64,000 bases of DNA, taken from NCBI RefSeq assembly GCF_900142985.1, contig NZ_LT670849.1, forward strand, positions 7,208,501 through 7,272,500, in the 5' to 3' direction. The stretch's first letter is position 1, and the number at the start of each line of letters is the position of its first letter. Origin of the DNA: Bradyrhizobium erythrophlei (GTDB lineage Bacteria > Pseudomonadota > Alphaproteobacteria > Rhizobiales > Xanthobacteraceae). The notes under the pieces are model-generated. The model was not told the DNA's origin, did no database searches, and was given only the letters and a program-made list of their open reading frames with translations. A program made the translations under genes and the position numbers. This document shows positions 52,756 through 61,142 of this stretch, one piece after another.

Positions 52756-53352
52756 ATGCATACCGCCTTCGCCATTCTCGGCTCCGTCGTCAATTTTGTC
52801 GCCTGCCTCGGTTACGTCCGCGCCATCCTGAGGCGCGAGGCGACGCCGAACCGCGTCACCTGGTTCCTCTGGGCATTCGTGCCGCTGATCGGAGGCCTCG
52901 CGCAGTGGCAATCCGGCGTCGGCATTTCGACACTGGTGGTGCTGTCGGTCGGCGCGGGTCCCGCCTGCGTCGTGCTCGCCTCCTTCATCGCCGGAACAGG
53001 CTCGTGGCAGCTCGGGCCGTTCGACTATGCCTGCGGCGCCTGCTCGCTGGCGGCGCTCGCGCTGTGGGCCTTAACCGGCGATCCCGTCACCGCCATCGTG
53101 CTGTCGATCCTGGGCGATGCGACCGCGGCCCTTCCGACCTTGCGCAAGGCGTGGGTCGCGCCCGCGACCGAGGCGCGCTCCACCTATCTGATCTCGTTCG
53201 TCGGAATGGTGCTCGGCATCTTCTCGGTGCAGGAAACGACGTTTGCCGCCTACGCCTTCAACGCCTATCTGGTGCTGGCGAGCAGCACGCTGGTCCTGAT
53301 TCTTTATTGGCCGCGCAAGCGTCCCCTGGCTGAAACGCATCCGGCGGAATAG
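52756..53352 (+). CDS. Polytopic membrane protein, unknown function
   Basis: 198 residues with six or more membrane helices (AFAILGSVVNFVACLGYVRAIL, WFLWAFVPLIGGLAQW, TLVVLSVGAGPACVVLASFI, YACGACSLAALALWAL, ISFVGMVLGIFSVQET, YLVLASSTLVLILYW). The TPNRVTWFLWA motif recalls PQ-loop-like small transporters, but no diagnostic motif is certain. The ATG at 52756 is weakly supported by upstream sequence; it precedes a small gene by 15 bases. Confidence 0.78.
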   Translation: MHTAFAILGSVVNFVACLGYVRAILRREATPNRVTWFLWAFVPLIGGLAQWQSGVGISTLVVLSVGAGPACVVLASFIAGTGSWQLGPFDYACGACSLAALALWALTGDPVTAIVLSILGDATAALPTLRKAWVAPATEARSTYLISFVGMVLGIFSVQETTFAAYAFNAYLVLASSTLVLILYWPRKRPLAETHPAE

Positions 53353-53367
53353 TTCGAGAGCTTTGCC

Positions 53368-53637
53368 ATGAGTGAACGTGAAACCGCCCAGCAAGTGCTC
53401 GATGCGCTAAAACTCGCCGGACAGAAGCCGGCGCAGGAGGCTTTGCCGATCCTGAGCGGCCTCATTCCGCTGGTTCAGGGCGGCGGCGCGCAGGAGCTGG
53501 AAGCGGAGGAAGCGCGCGCCAGCGCGTTCCTCGCGATCTGCGAAGTCGGCAAGGCGCTGCATCGCGGACAGCCGGCCGATGGTCCCTACGCCGCGGCGAT
53601 CAGCGCGGCCGAACGCTGGGTCGCGCTGGCGCGGTGA
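53368..53637 (+). CDS. Small hypothetical helical protein
   Basis: 89 residues, predicted mostly alpha helical (ETAQQVLDALKLAGQKPAQEAL, ELEAEEARASAFLAICEVGKAL). No signal peptide and no known domain. It begins 15 bases after the membrane protein gene and is probably cotranscribed. Codon use matches the neighbours. Confidence 0.65.
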   Translation: MSERETAQQVLDALKLAGQKPAQEALPILSGLIPLVQGGGAQELEAEEARASAFLAICEVGKALHRGQPADGPYAAAISAAERWVALAR

Positions 53638-53649
53638 TTACGGGACTTG

Positions 53650-53793
53650 CGTTCCCCGGACGCTGCGCAATGCCATAGGTGCGTCCACAGACGCGCCAAT
53701 GGTGTTGCGCTGCTGATCCGGGGCCCATTGATTTCGAGCCATAGGTCCCGGCTCTGCGTCGCGTCATTTATGCCGCGCCGCGTCCGGGACACG
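53650..53793. repeat. 150-base two-hairpin intergenic repeat, copy C (diverged)
   Basis: TTCCCCGGACGCTGCGCAAT, ATCCGGGGCCCATTG and the second stem GGTCCCGGCTCTGCGTCGCG are kept, but the middle differs from copies A and B. It is about 14 bases past the preceding stop codon. Confidence 0.85.
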
Positions 53794-53817
53794 AGAAGTC
53801 GCGCCCCGGATGACATT

Positions 53818-54305
53818 TCACCAAAACTCCAATTTTCCAAATCCGATCAACGCTGAGTCTACTGTCCAGTCTCGCGCGTGAAAATTTTTTGCTTTCGCCG
53901 ACGGGCAAATCATCTCTAGAAGCTCGCCCCATCCCGCACCCACCAGGAGGGGCGTATCGCGATCGTCACGGACGTTGGATGCGGGATGCGATGGACGCTC
54001 TCGATGGGCTAAGACGAAGCCCATTGAAGCGGACGGCGAAGTCGTGTGGTCCTGATGCCTCGAAGCTGGCATTTGGCGATAATGCTTTCGCATTACGCTT
54101 GCGGTGACAACAAAGCCCGATCACCGGGGAGAGCACGAAGGAAACCGTTAAAACCTTCGCGCAGGGAAAGCCGGATCGCTCCGGCGTACCTGTGGTGACC
54201 AACTCGTGTGCTTTTACCTTTTGCACGCGAGGCTGCGGGTGTGTCGAGCACCCGGCTTTCCCTGCGCCCTCTGTGATGGAGGGATGAAGTTCGAACATGA
54301 CTCGG
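53818..54305. repeat. Probable dispersed non-coding repeat block
   Basis: About 490 bases lacking a supported gene. The GATCACCGGGGAGAGCACGA and AAACCGTTAAAACCTTCGCG wording is one I recognise from intergenic blocks repeated in Bradyrhizobium genomes, from memory. A minus-strand frame of 91 residues (53818-54093) is likely a by-product. Function unknown. Confidence 0.45.
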
Positions 54306-54354
54306 GCGCGGGAGCGTCGCGGGGATGTAACGCTGTGACCACTGCGAACGCAAC

Positions 54355-54460
54355 CATCCTTCGAGACGCCGCTGCGCGGCTCCTCAGGATGAGGACGAGG
54401 CAAGCGGAAGCTTAAACCTCATGGTGAGGAGGCGCTCTCGCGCCGTCTCGAACCATGAGG
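54355..54460. repeat. Two adjacent intergenic hairpins
   Basis: CATCCT…AGGATG (54355-54391) with inner GCCGC/GCGGC, and CCTCATGGT…ACCATGAGG (54417-54460) with an inner GGCGC/GCGCC, form two adjacent stem-loops. Both are typical of REP-like repeats in Bradyrhizobium, from memory. Confidence 0.65.
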
Positions 54461-54550
54461 CCCGGAGCGGCCGTTTGACATGCGAACCCGGCCCCGCGAA
54501 CCGGCTTGCGCGACAGTGCCCGGCAGCGGAATATGGCAGGCGCCGGATTG

Positions 54551-54614
54551 AGGAAGCGGGACTTTAGAGAAGCAGGACTTTAAAGAAGCAAGACTTTAAA
54601 GAAGCAAGATTTGG
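54551..54614 (+). repeat. Four 16-base tandem repeats upstream of paralogue 2
   Basis: Units at 54551, 54567, 54583 and 54599 are versions of AAGAAGCAAGACTTTA (first unit AGGAAGCGGGACTTTA, last ending ATTTGG). Units two and three differ at only two positions. The array ends 13 bases before the ATG at 54628, so it lies in the leader. Confidence 0.85.
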
Positions 54615-54627
54615 GAGCCTTACGGAC

Positions 54628-55395
54628 ATGGTTGGTTGCGCGCTTCGCACATGGCTTCTCGGCATTCTCATGACCATCGCGGCCTCTCACACCGCCTCCG
54701 CCCAGACCGCCACGCGCCCGCCGGCCGGCGGCGTCAACTCCTCGCCGGATGCGATGATCTTCTATGTCGCGCACGGCGCGGACGGCGCCTGCGGCCGCGG
54801 TTGCTCCGACTGGATCGCCGCCGAAGGCACCGTGCAGTGGGACACCTACAAGCGGCTGATCAACATTCTCGACCGCCAGAACGGGCGCAGACTTCCGATC
54901 GTGATTCATTCCTGGGGCGAGTCCAATCTCAACGTCGCCGTGGGCCTCGGGCGCATCCTGCATGAGCGCGGCATCGACACCACGGAAGGCACGACGGAAG
55001 TCGCCGCCTGCGCCGGCAAGGCCGACGCCGATTGCTTCGCGCTCAAGCGGACGGGCGGACCGCTGGACGCCGCGCTCAATACGAAAGATGCCCGCTGCGA
55101 TATCGCCTGCGTGCTGATCCTCGCCGGCGGAATCCACCGCACGCTGCCGCCGGGCACGCGCGTGATCCTGACCGGCATGGAGATCCGCAACCGCGTGGCG
55201 CCGAACGTCTCCGACGAACATCGCGACAACCTGACCACGATCTATGGCGAGCAATTCCGCGTCTACCTGCGCGAGATGGGGGTCGACACCGAACTGCTCG
55301 ACATCGTCGACCGCAACAGCGAACAGCGCCATGCGACCGAAGTGCCGCAAGGAGACTGGGCGCGGCTGCATCTCGTGACATCCGCACCGCAATAG
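54628..55395 (+). CDS. Secreted COG3904-like (ClpP-fold) protein, paralogue 2
   Basis: 255 residues with a signal peptide (LGILMTIAASHTASAQ). It is clearly related along its length to the protein at 49772: DAMIFYVAHGADGACGRGCSDWIAAEG, GRILHERGID, TEVAAC, CDIACVLILAGGIHRTLPPGTRV, GVDTELLDIVDRNS and DWARLHLVTSAPQ. Both keep the same Cys residues. The different leader (16-base tandem repeats) suggests separate regulation. Role unknown. Confidence 0.78.
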   Translation: MVGCALRTWLLGILMTIAASHTASAQTATRPPAGGVNSSPDAMIFYVAHGADGACGRGCSDWIAAEGTVQWDTYKRLINILDRQNGRRLPIVIHSWGESNLNVAVGLGRILHERGIDTTEGTTEVAACAGKADADCFALKRTGGPLDAALNTKDARCDIACVLILAGGIHRTLPPGTRVILTGMEIRNRVAPNVSDEHRDNLTTIYGEQFRVYLREMGVDTELLDIVDRNSEQRHATEVPQGDWARLHLVTSAPQ

Positions 55396-55512
55396 CGCCG
55401 TTCGGCCCGGCCAGGTTCCGGTCCGATCGGGGTCGAGGCGCATCGGCGGGCTATGGATGGCGCTGTCCGCTTCGGCTAGGATGGCTAGTGCCGCGTCAGG
55501 GGGCCATTCCGC

Positions 55513-55710
55513 ATGACCGATTACCGCCAGCTTTCCGATCCCGAGATCAGCAACCGCATCGCCATACTGCGCGACAACCTGCGCCAGCTCACCGAACAGG
55601 CGGCGGCGCAATCGGGGGCTGCGAACGAAGAGCGGCTGGCGAACCGGATCGAGGATCAGAGCACGGAGTTAGAGGATCTCCTGAAGGAGCAGGAGCGGCG
55701 CGGGAAATAG
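55513..55710 (+). CDS. Small coiled-coil protein
   Basis: 65 residues, hydrophilic and helical (ISNRIAILRDNLRQLTEQAA, EERLANRIEDQSTELEDLLKEQERRGK). No known domain. Codon use and the clean start at ATG 55513 make it a likely real gene. It may oligomerise. Confidence 0.65.
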   Translation: MTDYRQLSDPEISNRIAILRDNLRQLTEQAAAQSGAANEERLANRIEDQSTELEDLLKEQERRGK

Positions 55711-55819
55711 AAATAGCGCCCGGCTCTCGCGTTTGCGAAACCCACCGCTAACCTTCGCGCCGTATGATTCCCGCTTATTGCGCGCGTTAACGCGCGATTT
55801 ACTTTATTGCGGGGCCAGG

Positions 55820-56248
55820 ATGCTCAGACTTGCAGTGTTGGCAGCCGTTTTGTTGCTGTCGGCCGGTGACGCGTTCGCGCATGGCGAAGAGCCCGCGCCG
55901 CCGCCGAAGAAGGAAGCGCCGCTGTTTCCGGTAAAGGTGGTGCAGACCCGAAAGGGCATGATCTTCGTCAATCTCGACGGCATGACGCTCTACACGTTCG
56001 ACCGCGACACCTCCGGCAACAAGTCGACCTGCGACGGCAAATGCACTGAACGCTGGAGGCCGCTCGCCGCCGCCGACGATGCCGAGGCCAAGGGCGATTT
56101 CACCGTGATCACCCGCAGCGACGGCAGCAAGATGTGGGCCTATCGCTATCGCCCGCTCTATACGTTCCAATCGGATCACGCGCCCGGCGACACCTTCGGA
56201 TCGTTTGACGCGACCAATCTCTGGCACGTCGCCCGCCCCGCGTTCTGA
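55820..56248 (+). CDS. Secreted COG4315 / lipoprotein-15-type repeat protein
   Basis: 142 residues from ATG 55820, with a signal peptide (LAVLAAVLLLSAGDAFAHG). The mature part has two related units of the secreted-lipoprotein repeat type: FVNLDGMTLYTFDRDTSGNKSTCDGKCTERWRPLAA and a second with KMWAYRYRPLYTFQSDHAPGDTFG. The Cys pair is conserved. Function unknown; often co-occurs with redox proteins. Confidence 0.87.
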   Translation: MLRLAVLAAVLLLSAGDAFAHGEEPAPPPKKEAPLFPVKVVQTRKGMIFVNLDGMTLYTFDRDTSGNKSTCDGKCTERWRPLAAADDAEAKGDFTVITRSDGSKMWAYRYRPLYTFQSDHAPGDTFGSFDATNLWHVARPAF

Positions 56249-56465
56249 GCCGGCCGCTTCGCCTCGATACGGCGCATCGCTGCGGCGACTTCACGCGCGC
56301 CCGGTTTATTCCCTGCTTGCGGCTCATTCCGCGCAAGCGTGGCAATTTTCCGCACCCCAAACAGGCGTCGCCCACCTGTAACAATCGCTGGCTACGACCG
56401 TCCCCCGGCGCGCTCGGAGAACCCATCGCGCCGCTCATTAACCCATCAGCCTCTGGGGATCGTCC

Positions 56466-57799
56466 ATGCTCAAATTCATCAAATGGTCGCTTGCGGCCCT
56501 GCTCGTCGGAGCCTTGGCGGCCTCCGCCGCAGCGCGCGCCGAAAATCCATTCCGCGGTTTCCCTGATTTCGATGGCCGCAAGATCGGCCATGTCTGGATC
56601 ATCGTGCTCGAAAACGAGAGCTTCAACGATACCTTCGGGCCGAATTCGCTCGCGCCCTTCCTGTCGAAGACCTTGCCGAGCCAGGGCGTCATGCTCAACC
56701 AGTATTACGCCACCGGCCATGTCAGCCTCGACAACTACATCTCGATGGTCAGCGGCCAGGGGCCGACAGTGCAGACCCGCGTCGATTGCACCTTCTACGA
56801 CGACTTCCAGCTCACCGGCATCACGCCGGACGGCCAGGCCATCGGCACCGGCTGGTGTACCCGCCGCAGATCAAGACCATCGGCGACCAGCTCACTGCCG
56901 CGCGCCTGAGCTGGAAGGGCTACATGGAAGACATGGGCAAGAATCCGGCCCGCGAGCAGGCGACCTGCGGCCAGCCGCTGATCACCGTCAACGGCGTGAC
57001 CAAGGTTGCGCTCAACCAGGTTGACGGCACACAGGCGGCCGAGGCGTTTCCGGGCGGCGACCAGTACGCCGCTCGCCATAATCCGTTCGTCTACTTCCAT
57101 TCGCTGATCGACAGCGGCCAGTGCGCACGCCACGTGGTCAATTTCAATCAGTTCCAGCAGGATCTGGCGCACGAGTCCACCACGCCGCATTTCTCCTTCA
57201 TCACTCCCAACCTCTGCCATGACGGCCATGATGGCAATGGTACCACGACGAAGTGCAAGAACACGGTCGAACCCGGCGGCCTCGTTTCTATCGACGCCTT
57301 CCTGAAGCAAACCGTGCCGCTGATCATGAACTCGCCAGCCTACAAGGAAGACGGGCTGATCATCGTCACCTTCGACGAAGGCGGTCTTACTTTCGATGGT
57401 GCGAACAGCCAGATCACGGCGGAAGGCATCAGCTGCTGCGGTCAGCAACCGGGGCCAAATATTGAGCCGCTGCTGGTTCCCGGCCAGCCGCTGAAGCTTG
57501 GCTTCGAGAACATCCCGCGCGGCACGCCGCCGAACTTCTTCACCACCACCACCGGCTTTGGCGGTGATCGCATTGGCGGAGTGCTGCTCTCGCCGTTCCT
57601 CAAGCCTGGCACCGTGTCCAACGTTCCTTTCAACCACTATTCGATGCTGAAGACGGTTGAGGACATTTTCGGGCTCGACCACCTCGGCTATGCTGGCCAG
57701 CCCGGCCTGCAGGGCTTCTTCGGCTGCACCAACTCGGACATTCGCGTCGGCTGGGACGACGACGACCAGTTCCGTCATTGCCAGCGAGATCGCGACTGA
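56466..57799 (+). pseudogene. Secreted phosphoesterase (PF04185-type), frameshifted
   Basis: The 5' part from ATG 56466 has a signal peptide and IGHVWIIVLENESFNDTFG, the start of the phosphatase/phospholipase C family, through GITPDGQAIGTG. At about 56852 the frame shifts: GGC TGG TGT ACC should read GGC TGC GTG TAC with one extra C, giving GTGCVYPPQIKTIGDQL. The downstream part then continues cleanly to 57799 with HFSFITPNLCHDGHDG, VTFDEGG and the C-terminal PFNHYSMLKTVEDIFGLDHLGYAG. Total about 444 codons. One deleted base explains both pieces; it may be a real null allele or a sequencing error. Confidence 0.85.
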
Positions 57800-57954
57800 T
57801 CCGCCAATACGACTTGCGGCCTCCGGTGCTCATCGGAGGTCGCTTGCGTTCTGAACGAAGAATGCAATACGGAGAATATCGACAAAACACCTGTTTCGGT
57901 GTTGTAGCCGTGGCCGGCTTGCCGATGTGCAAAAATCAGCTTCTAGAAGTGAAC

Positions 57955-57989
57955 GCGAGGCCCGGTGAGCCTAGGAGACCGGGCCTCGC
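57955..57989. repeat. Perfect 12-base-pair hairpin
   Basis: GCGAGGCCCGGT (57955-57966) pairs perfectly with ACCGGGCCTCGC (57978-57989) around an 11-base loop. There is no T tract, so a terminator role is uncertain. It is 156 bases past the phosphoesterase stop. Confidence 0.65.
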
Positions 57990-58137
57990 TAGCTATCCCC
58001 CCACCCCCAATGGCCTCCAGCCGACAGGGTTAGTGACGCTTCGATACGGAAAATCACCATCGCCCGCCAGACCGTAGCACTACGGTGGGGGAATCGCCGT
58101 CATTCCGCGGCGACCTGAAGTGTCGAACAACCTCCAC

Positions 58138-58248
58138 CGTCATTCCGGGATGCGCCGAACGCGCTGGCCCCGGAATCCGTTGCTCCCGACGTTCTCGCTA
58201 CCAGATAGATTCAGGACTCGCTCGTTCCGCTCGCGCCCCGGAATGACG
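58138..58248. repeat. Long intergenic palindromic repeat
   Basis: CGTCATTCCGGG and CCCCGGAATGACG are the outer arms of an imperfect palindrome of 111 bases; the inner part also has GGCCCCGGAAT. The wording is that of a widespread Bradyrhizobium intergenic repeat, from memory. Confidence 0.65.
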
Positions 58249-58457
58249 AACGCGAAAGCCCGACTCGGGTCCTTTCGAAATTCCTGAGTCAATCGAATCG
58301 GATACCCGTTGTCCGAGATGTCACACGCAAGCGAGTTTGACTAAAATTGTTTGCATTCCCCGTAGTTTCACTCACCGCGTTGAACCGGATTCTCCGACTC
58401 AGCGACTGCTGTTATGTAGAACCACGCATCACGTTTCTCTCTTCGAGGAGACGGACC

Positions 58458-58691
58458 ATGGCTCATCTCTTCTTCCACTGTTCCAACGACGCGGGCATCT
58501 GGATCGATCGGCGGTCAGCCCCTCTCAGCAGCCTGAGCGAAGCCATGGCGCAGGCGGCGGGCGTTGTGCGCGAGCTGGTGATGGCGCCTTCCAATGAAGA
58601 CTGGCGCGGCTGGACGTTGCACGCGAGCGACGATTTCGGCCACGAGGTCTTCGCGGTGCCTTTCACGTCCGTCCTCGGCAAGTCTCACTGA
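58458..58691 (+). CDS. Small hypothetical protein, DUF6894-like
   Basis: 77 residues from ATG 58458 behind GAGGAGACGGACC. MAHLFFHCSNDAGIWIDRRS, SLSEAMAQAAGVVRELVM and SNEDWRGWTLHASDDFGHEVFAVPF match the short Rhizobiales DUF6894 pattern (FFHxxNd… DxxGxE…). Cytosolic, unknown role. Confidence 0.7.
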   Translation: MAHLFFHCSNDAGIWIDRRSAPLSSLSEAMAQAAGVVRELVMAPSNEDWRGWTLHASDDFGHEVFAVPFTSVLGKSH

Positions 58692-58699
58692 GAAGTCCC

Positions 58700-58873
58700 A
58701 TGCTGGTCTCACTCGCCTCCTCGATTCCGTTCCGTCATCGCCTGATCGCGCTCGTCGAGGGTTGGCAGCGCCTGTTCCAGATGGCGAGCGATCCCTATCG
58801 GCCCGAGCGTCACTACATGCGCGGCCCTGGTCCCGCATGCCGTGCCAAACAGCGTGGCGTGGGCGGGCTCTGA
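58700..58873 (+). CDS. Possible very small protein
   Basis: ATG 58700 opens a 57-residue frame (MLVSLASSIPFRHRLIALVE, GWQRLFQMASDPYRPERHYM) ending at TGA 58871-58873, 8 bases after the previous stop, with GAGAAG upstream. The amphipathic N-terminus and adjacency are the only support. A terminator follows at 58905. It may be an uncharacterised leader or small membrane-associated protein. Confidence 0.4.
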   Translation: MLVSLASSIPFRHRLIALVEGWQRLFQMASDPYRPERHYMRGPGPACRAKQRGVGGL

Positions 58874-58904
58874 CGTTTCTCCCAGGCTGGTAAAGCCCAC
58901 CTCG

Positions 58905-58945
58905 GGCGCCGTTAGCGAGAATGCGACGGCGCCGTTTTCTTTTTG
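58905..58945 (+). terminator. Rho-independent terminator
   Basis: GGCGCCGT (58905-58912) pairs with ACGGCGCC (58926-58933), followed by GTTTTCTTTTTG. It closes the small genes at 58458 and 58700. Confidence 0.87.
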
Positions 58946-59056
58946 TTAGGCATGGGGCTTAGCCAAAAGACGTACTGGCCCGGCTCTGGCCAAAAATCGC
59001 CAAACTTTTTCTTTTTTTGAGTGTGGTCATCATGATCCATTTCTCGGAGAGCTCCT

Positions 59057-59341
59057 ATGCGGATCGCACAATCGATCTTCGTTGGTTCGGTCGCCGTTGT
59101 GGCAGCCCTCGCCTCGCCCGCCCCGGCGAAAGATACGAGCCCGAATTCCCACGCCAATGCCAACGCCCAAGCCGTCGAGGAAGCGCCGGCGTCGTCGGGT
59201 TGTCACGCCTATCAGAAAGGCCCTGACGGCACCTGGGTCGAGATGGCCTGCCACGAAGGCGTTGGCAGTGACGCCGCGCCGACGCCGGTACATCACAAGT
59301 CCGCCAGCCATCATCACGCCGATCAAGGCACCGCGCGCTAG
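59057..59341 (+). CDS. Small secreted protein with Cys pair and His-rich tail
   Basis: 94 residues with a signal peptide (IAQSIFVGSVAVVAALASPAPA). The mature part has SGCHAYQKGPDGTWVEMACHEG with two Cys likely disulfide-bonded, and a C-terminal VHHKSASHHHADQG that could bind metal. No known family. ATG 59057 follows GGAGAGCTCCT. Confidence 0.68.
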   Translation: MRIAQSIFVGSVAVVAALASPAPAKDTSPNSHANANAQAVEEAPASSGCHAYQKGPDGTWVEMACHEGVGSDAAPTPVHHKSASHHHADQGTAR

Positions 59342-59346
59342 CGCGA

Positions 59347-59465
59347 TCAACTTTCAGTTGCGGCGCCTGATTTGGTCCAGACGCGCAGCAAATCGCGGTC
59401 CAGCGCCAGCGGTCCGGAGCCGCCGAGCACCAGCGCAGCGATGCCGCAGAGATACAGCAGGTCGG
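59347..59465 (-). pseudogene. DoxX-family C-terminal fragment
   Basis: On the minus strand KTPGYETDLLYLCGIAALVL, GGSGPLALDRDLLR and a stop (59349-59347) match the C-terminal helix and loop of DoxX-family membrane proteins. Upstream of about 59465 no DoxX similarity, start or membrane helix is found, so the gene is truncated. It lies between a small secreted gene and upp. Confidence 0.5.
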
Positions 59466-59654
59466 TCTCGTAGCCAGGCGTTTTGACGGGCGGCTGTGAA
59501 CGGTCGCGTTGATAGCGTTCGCTTCGCAGGGGCGGTTGTTACGCCGACCCGCTCCCGAGCGACTTCGGCTGCCCGGTGAACGGCAACGGGCGGGTCTCGA
59601 CATCGCGCGAAAAACCGGGATTATCTCGGGGGAAATAAGCCGCCAGGAGACTGC

Positions 59655-60293
59655 ATGCTTTCCAACAGCGACGTTCATCTCGTCAGCCATCCCCTCGTCC
59701 AGCACAAGCTGTCGCTGATGCGCGAGGCTGACCGCTCCACCAAGGGCTTTCGGGAGCTGCTGAACGAAATCGGCATGCTGCTCTGCTACGAGGTGACGCG
59801 CGACCTGCCGCTGGAGATGGTCGATATCGAAACGCCGCTGATGGCGATGAAGGCCCCGAAAATCGCCGGCAAGAAACTGACTTTTGCGCCGATCCTGCGC
59901 GCGGGCGTCGGCTTTCTCGACGGCATGCTGGCGCTGGTGCCGTCTGCTCGCGTCGCCCATATCGGGCTTTACCGCGATCCACAGACCTTGCAGGCGGTCG
60001 AATATTACTTCAAGGCACCGCACGATCTGTCGGACCGCACCGTGATCCTGATGGATCCGATGCTCGCCACCGGCAATTCGGCCTCGGCGGCGGCTTCGCT
60101 GCTCCGGACCCGTGGCGCGCAGGATATGCGCTTTGTGTGCCTGCTGGCTGCGCCCGAAGGCATCAATCATTTCCAGGCCGAGCATCCCGACATTCCGATC
60201 TGGACGGCGGCGATCGACGAGAAGCTGAACGATCACGGCTATATCTTGCCGGGCCTCGGCGATGCCGGCGACCGGATGTACGGCACGAAGTAG
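59655..60293 (+). CDS. upp: Uracil phosphoribosyltransferase
   Basis: Salvages uracil to UMP with PRPP. 212 residues. The N-terminal [42 protein letters not shown], the PRPP loop [17 protein letters not shown] and [25 protein letters not shown] are the family hallmarks. Transcribed convergently with the ModA-like gene (stops 9 bases apart). Ribosome site GCCAGGAGACTGC. Confidence 0.97.
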   Translation: MLSNSDVHLVSHPLVQHKLSLMREADRSTKGFRELLNEIGMLLCYEVTRDLPLEMVDIETPLMAMKAPKIAGKKLTFAPILRAGVGFLDGMLALVPSARVAHIGLYRDPQTLQAVEYYFKAPHDLSDRTVILMDPMLATGNSASAAASLLRTRGAQDMRFVCLLAAPEGINHFQAEHPDIPIWTAAIDEKLNDHGYILPGLGDAGDRMYGTK

Positions 60294-60302
60294 CGGCTGT
60301 GG

Positions 60303-60995
60303 CTATGCCGGCCGCTCGAGGCCCGACTCGATCAGCGCGGGCGTCGCAGCCGGCGACGCAAGAAACTTCAACAGCTGGTCGGCTGCGGCGGCCTGCTTTG
60401 AGCCCGTCGTCCGCCCTGCGGAAAACACCGCTGGCGTCTGCAAGTGATGCGGCAGGGGGCCGACGACCTCGATACCCTTGACCTGCTTCAGTTCGCTGAG
60501 CTGCTGGATTGCGACGTCTGCTTCGCCAGCGACGATGCGTTCGGCCGTGAATCCCATCGGCGATATGGTGGCGCGCGCGTTGATTTCTTTCTCGATGCCC
60601 ATCTTCGCAATCAGTTGCGCAAAGAAAATCCCGCTGGCGCCAAGCCGTGAATAGGCGACCGAACGCGCGCTAAGCAGCGCCGACCGCAAGCCAGCTTCAG
60701 TGGAGATGTCCGGATGCGGCGCGCCGGCCTTGACCGCAAGCCCCACCCATGATCGCGCAAGATCGACGCGGCTTTCCGCAACCACGCGGCCCACCGCAAT
60801 CAGGCCCGCAAGTCCCTCGTCGGTCAGAATGAGAACGTCGGCGGTTTCGCCTTCCTTGAGGCGTTCGAGCACCCTCACCGTCGGCGCAAAGTCGGCATTG
60901 ATGCGCGCGCAGCTCTTCAATTCGAATTTTTCAGCCAGAGCACGTACCGCACCCGCCAGAGCGAGCGTCGACAACACGCGTACCGAACTTTCCAT
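60303..60995 (-). CDS. ModA-like periplasmic-binding-fold protein
   Basis: 230 residues of the molybdate/extracellular solute-binding family type 2 (SBP_bac_11). It has VRVLSTLALAGAVRALAEKFE, ADVLILTDEGLAGLIAVGRV, SVAYSRLGASGIFFAQLI, and GEADVAIQQLSELKQVKGIEVVGPLP. No signal peptide is clear; the start region is short and hydrophobic. A GTG at 61004 is an alternative start, but GGAG lies at better spacing for ATG 60995. No ABC transporter genes are adjacent, so its ligand and partner are unknown. Confidence 0.85.
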   Translation of the reverse strand: MESSVRVLSTLALAGAVRALAEKFELKSCARINADFAPTVRVLERLKEGETADVLILTDEGLAGLIAVGRVVAESRVDLARSWVGLAVKAGAPHPDISTEAGLRSALLSARSVAYSRLGASGIFFAQLIAKMGIEKEINARATISPMGFTAERIVAGEADVAIQQLSELKQVKGIEVVGPLPHHLQTPAVFSAGRTTGSKQAAAADQLLKFLASPAATPALIESGLERPA

Positions 60996-61142
60996 CCACC
61001 GCACTCCGCTTTGACAGCGGCCGCTTCTAGCACGTGGATCGCGCTCTCAAAACGCAATGATCCGCCGGAGCAGGCACCCCGGCCGATCATATGGGAGGTC
61101 GAGCCTGGCGGCGCCAAGCGCCGCGGGCGCGTCCTACGTGAC

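Larger units (their letters stand above)
57800..58457. other. Intergenic region with palindromic repeats
   Basis: 658 bases without a supported gene. It holds the hairpin at 57955-57989 and the repeat at 58138-58248. The final part leads to the small gene at 58458, with GAGGAGACGG as ribosome site. Confidence 0.5.

Noticed and set aside
53818..54093. A 91-residue minus-strand frame
   Set aside because: It lies in a probable repeat block, overlaps hairpin-like DNA and resembles over-annotated frames in repeats.
59055..60236. A 393-residue minus-strand frame
   Set aside because: It is antisense to upp and the small secreted gene; only the short DoxX-like tail in another frame is meaningful.
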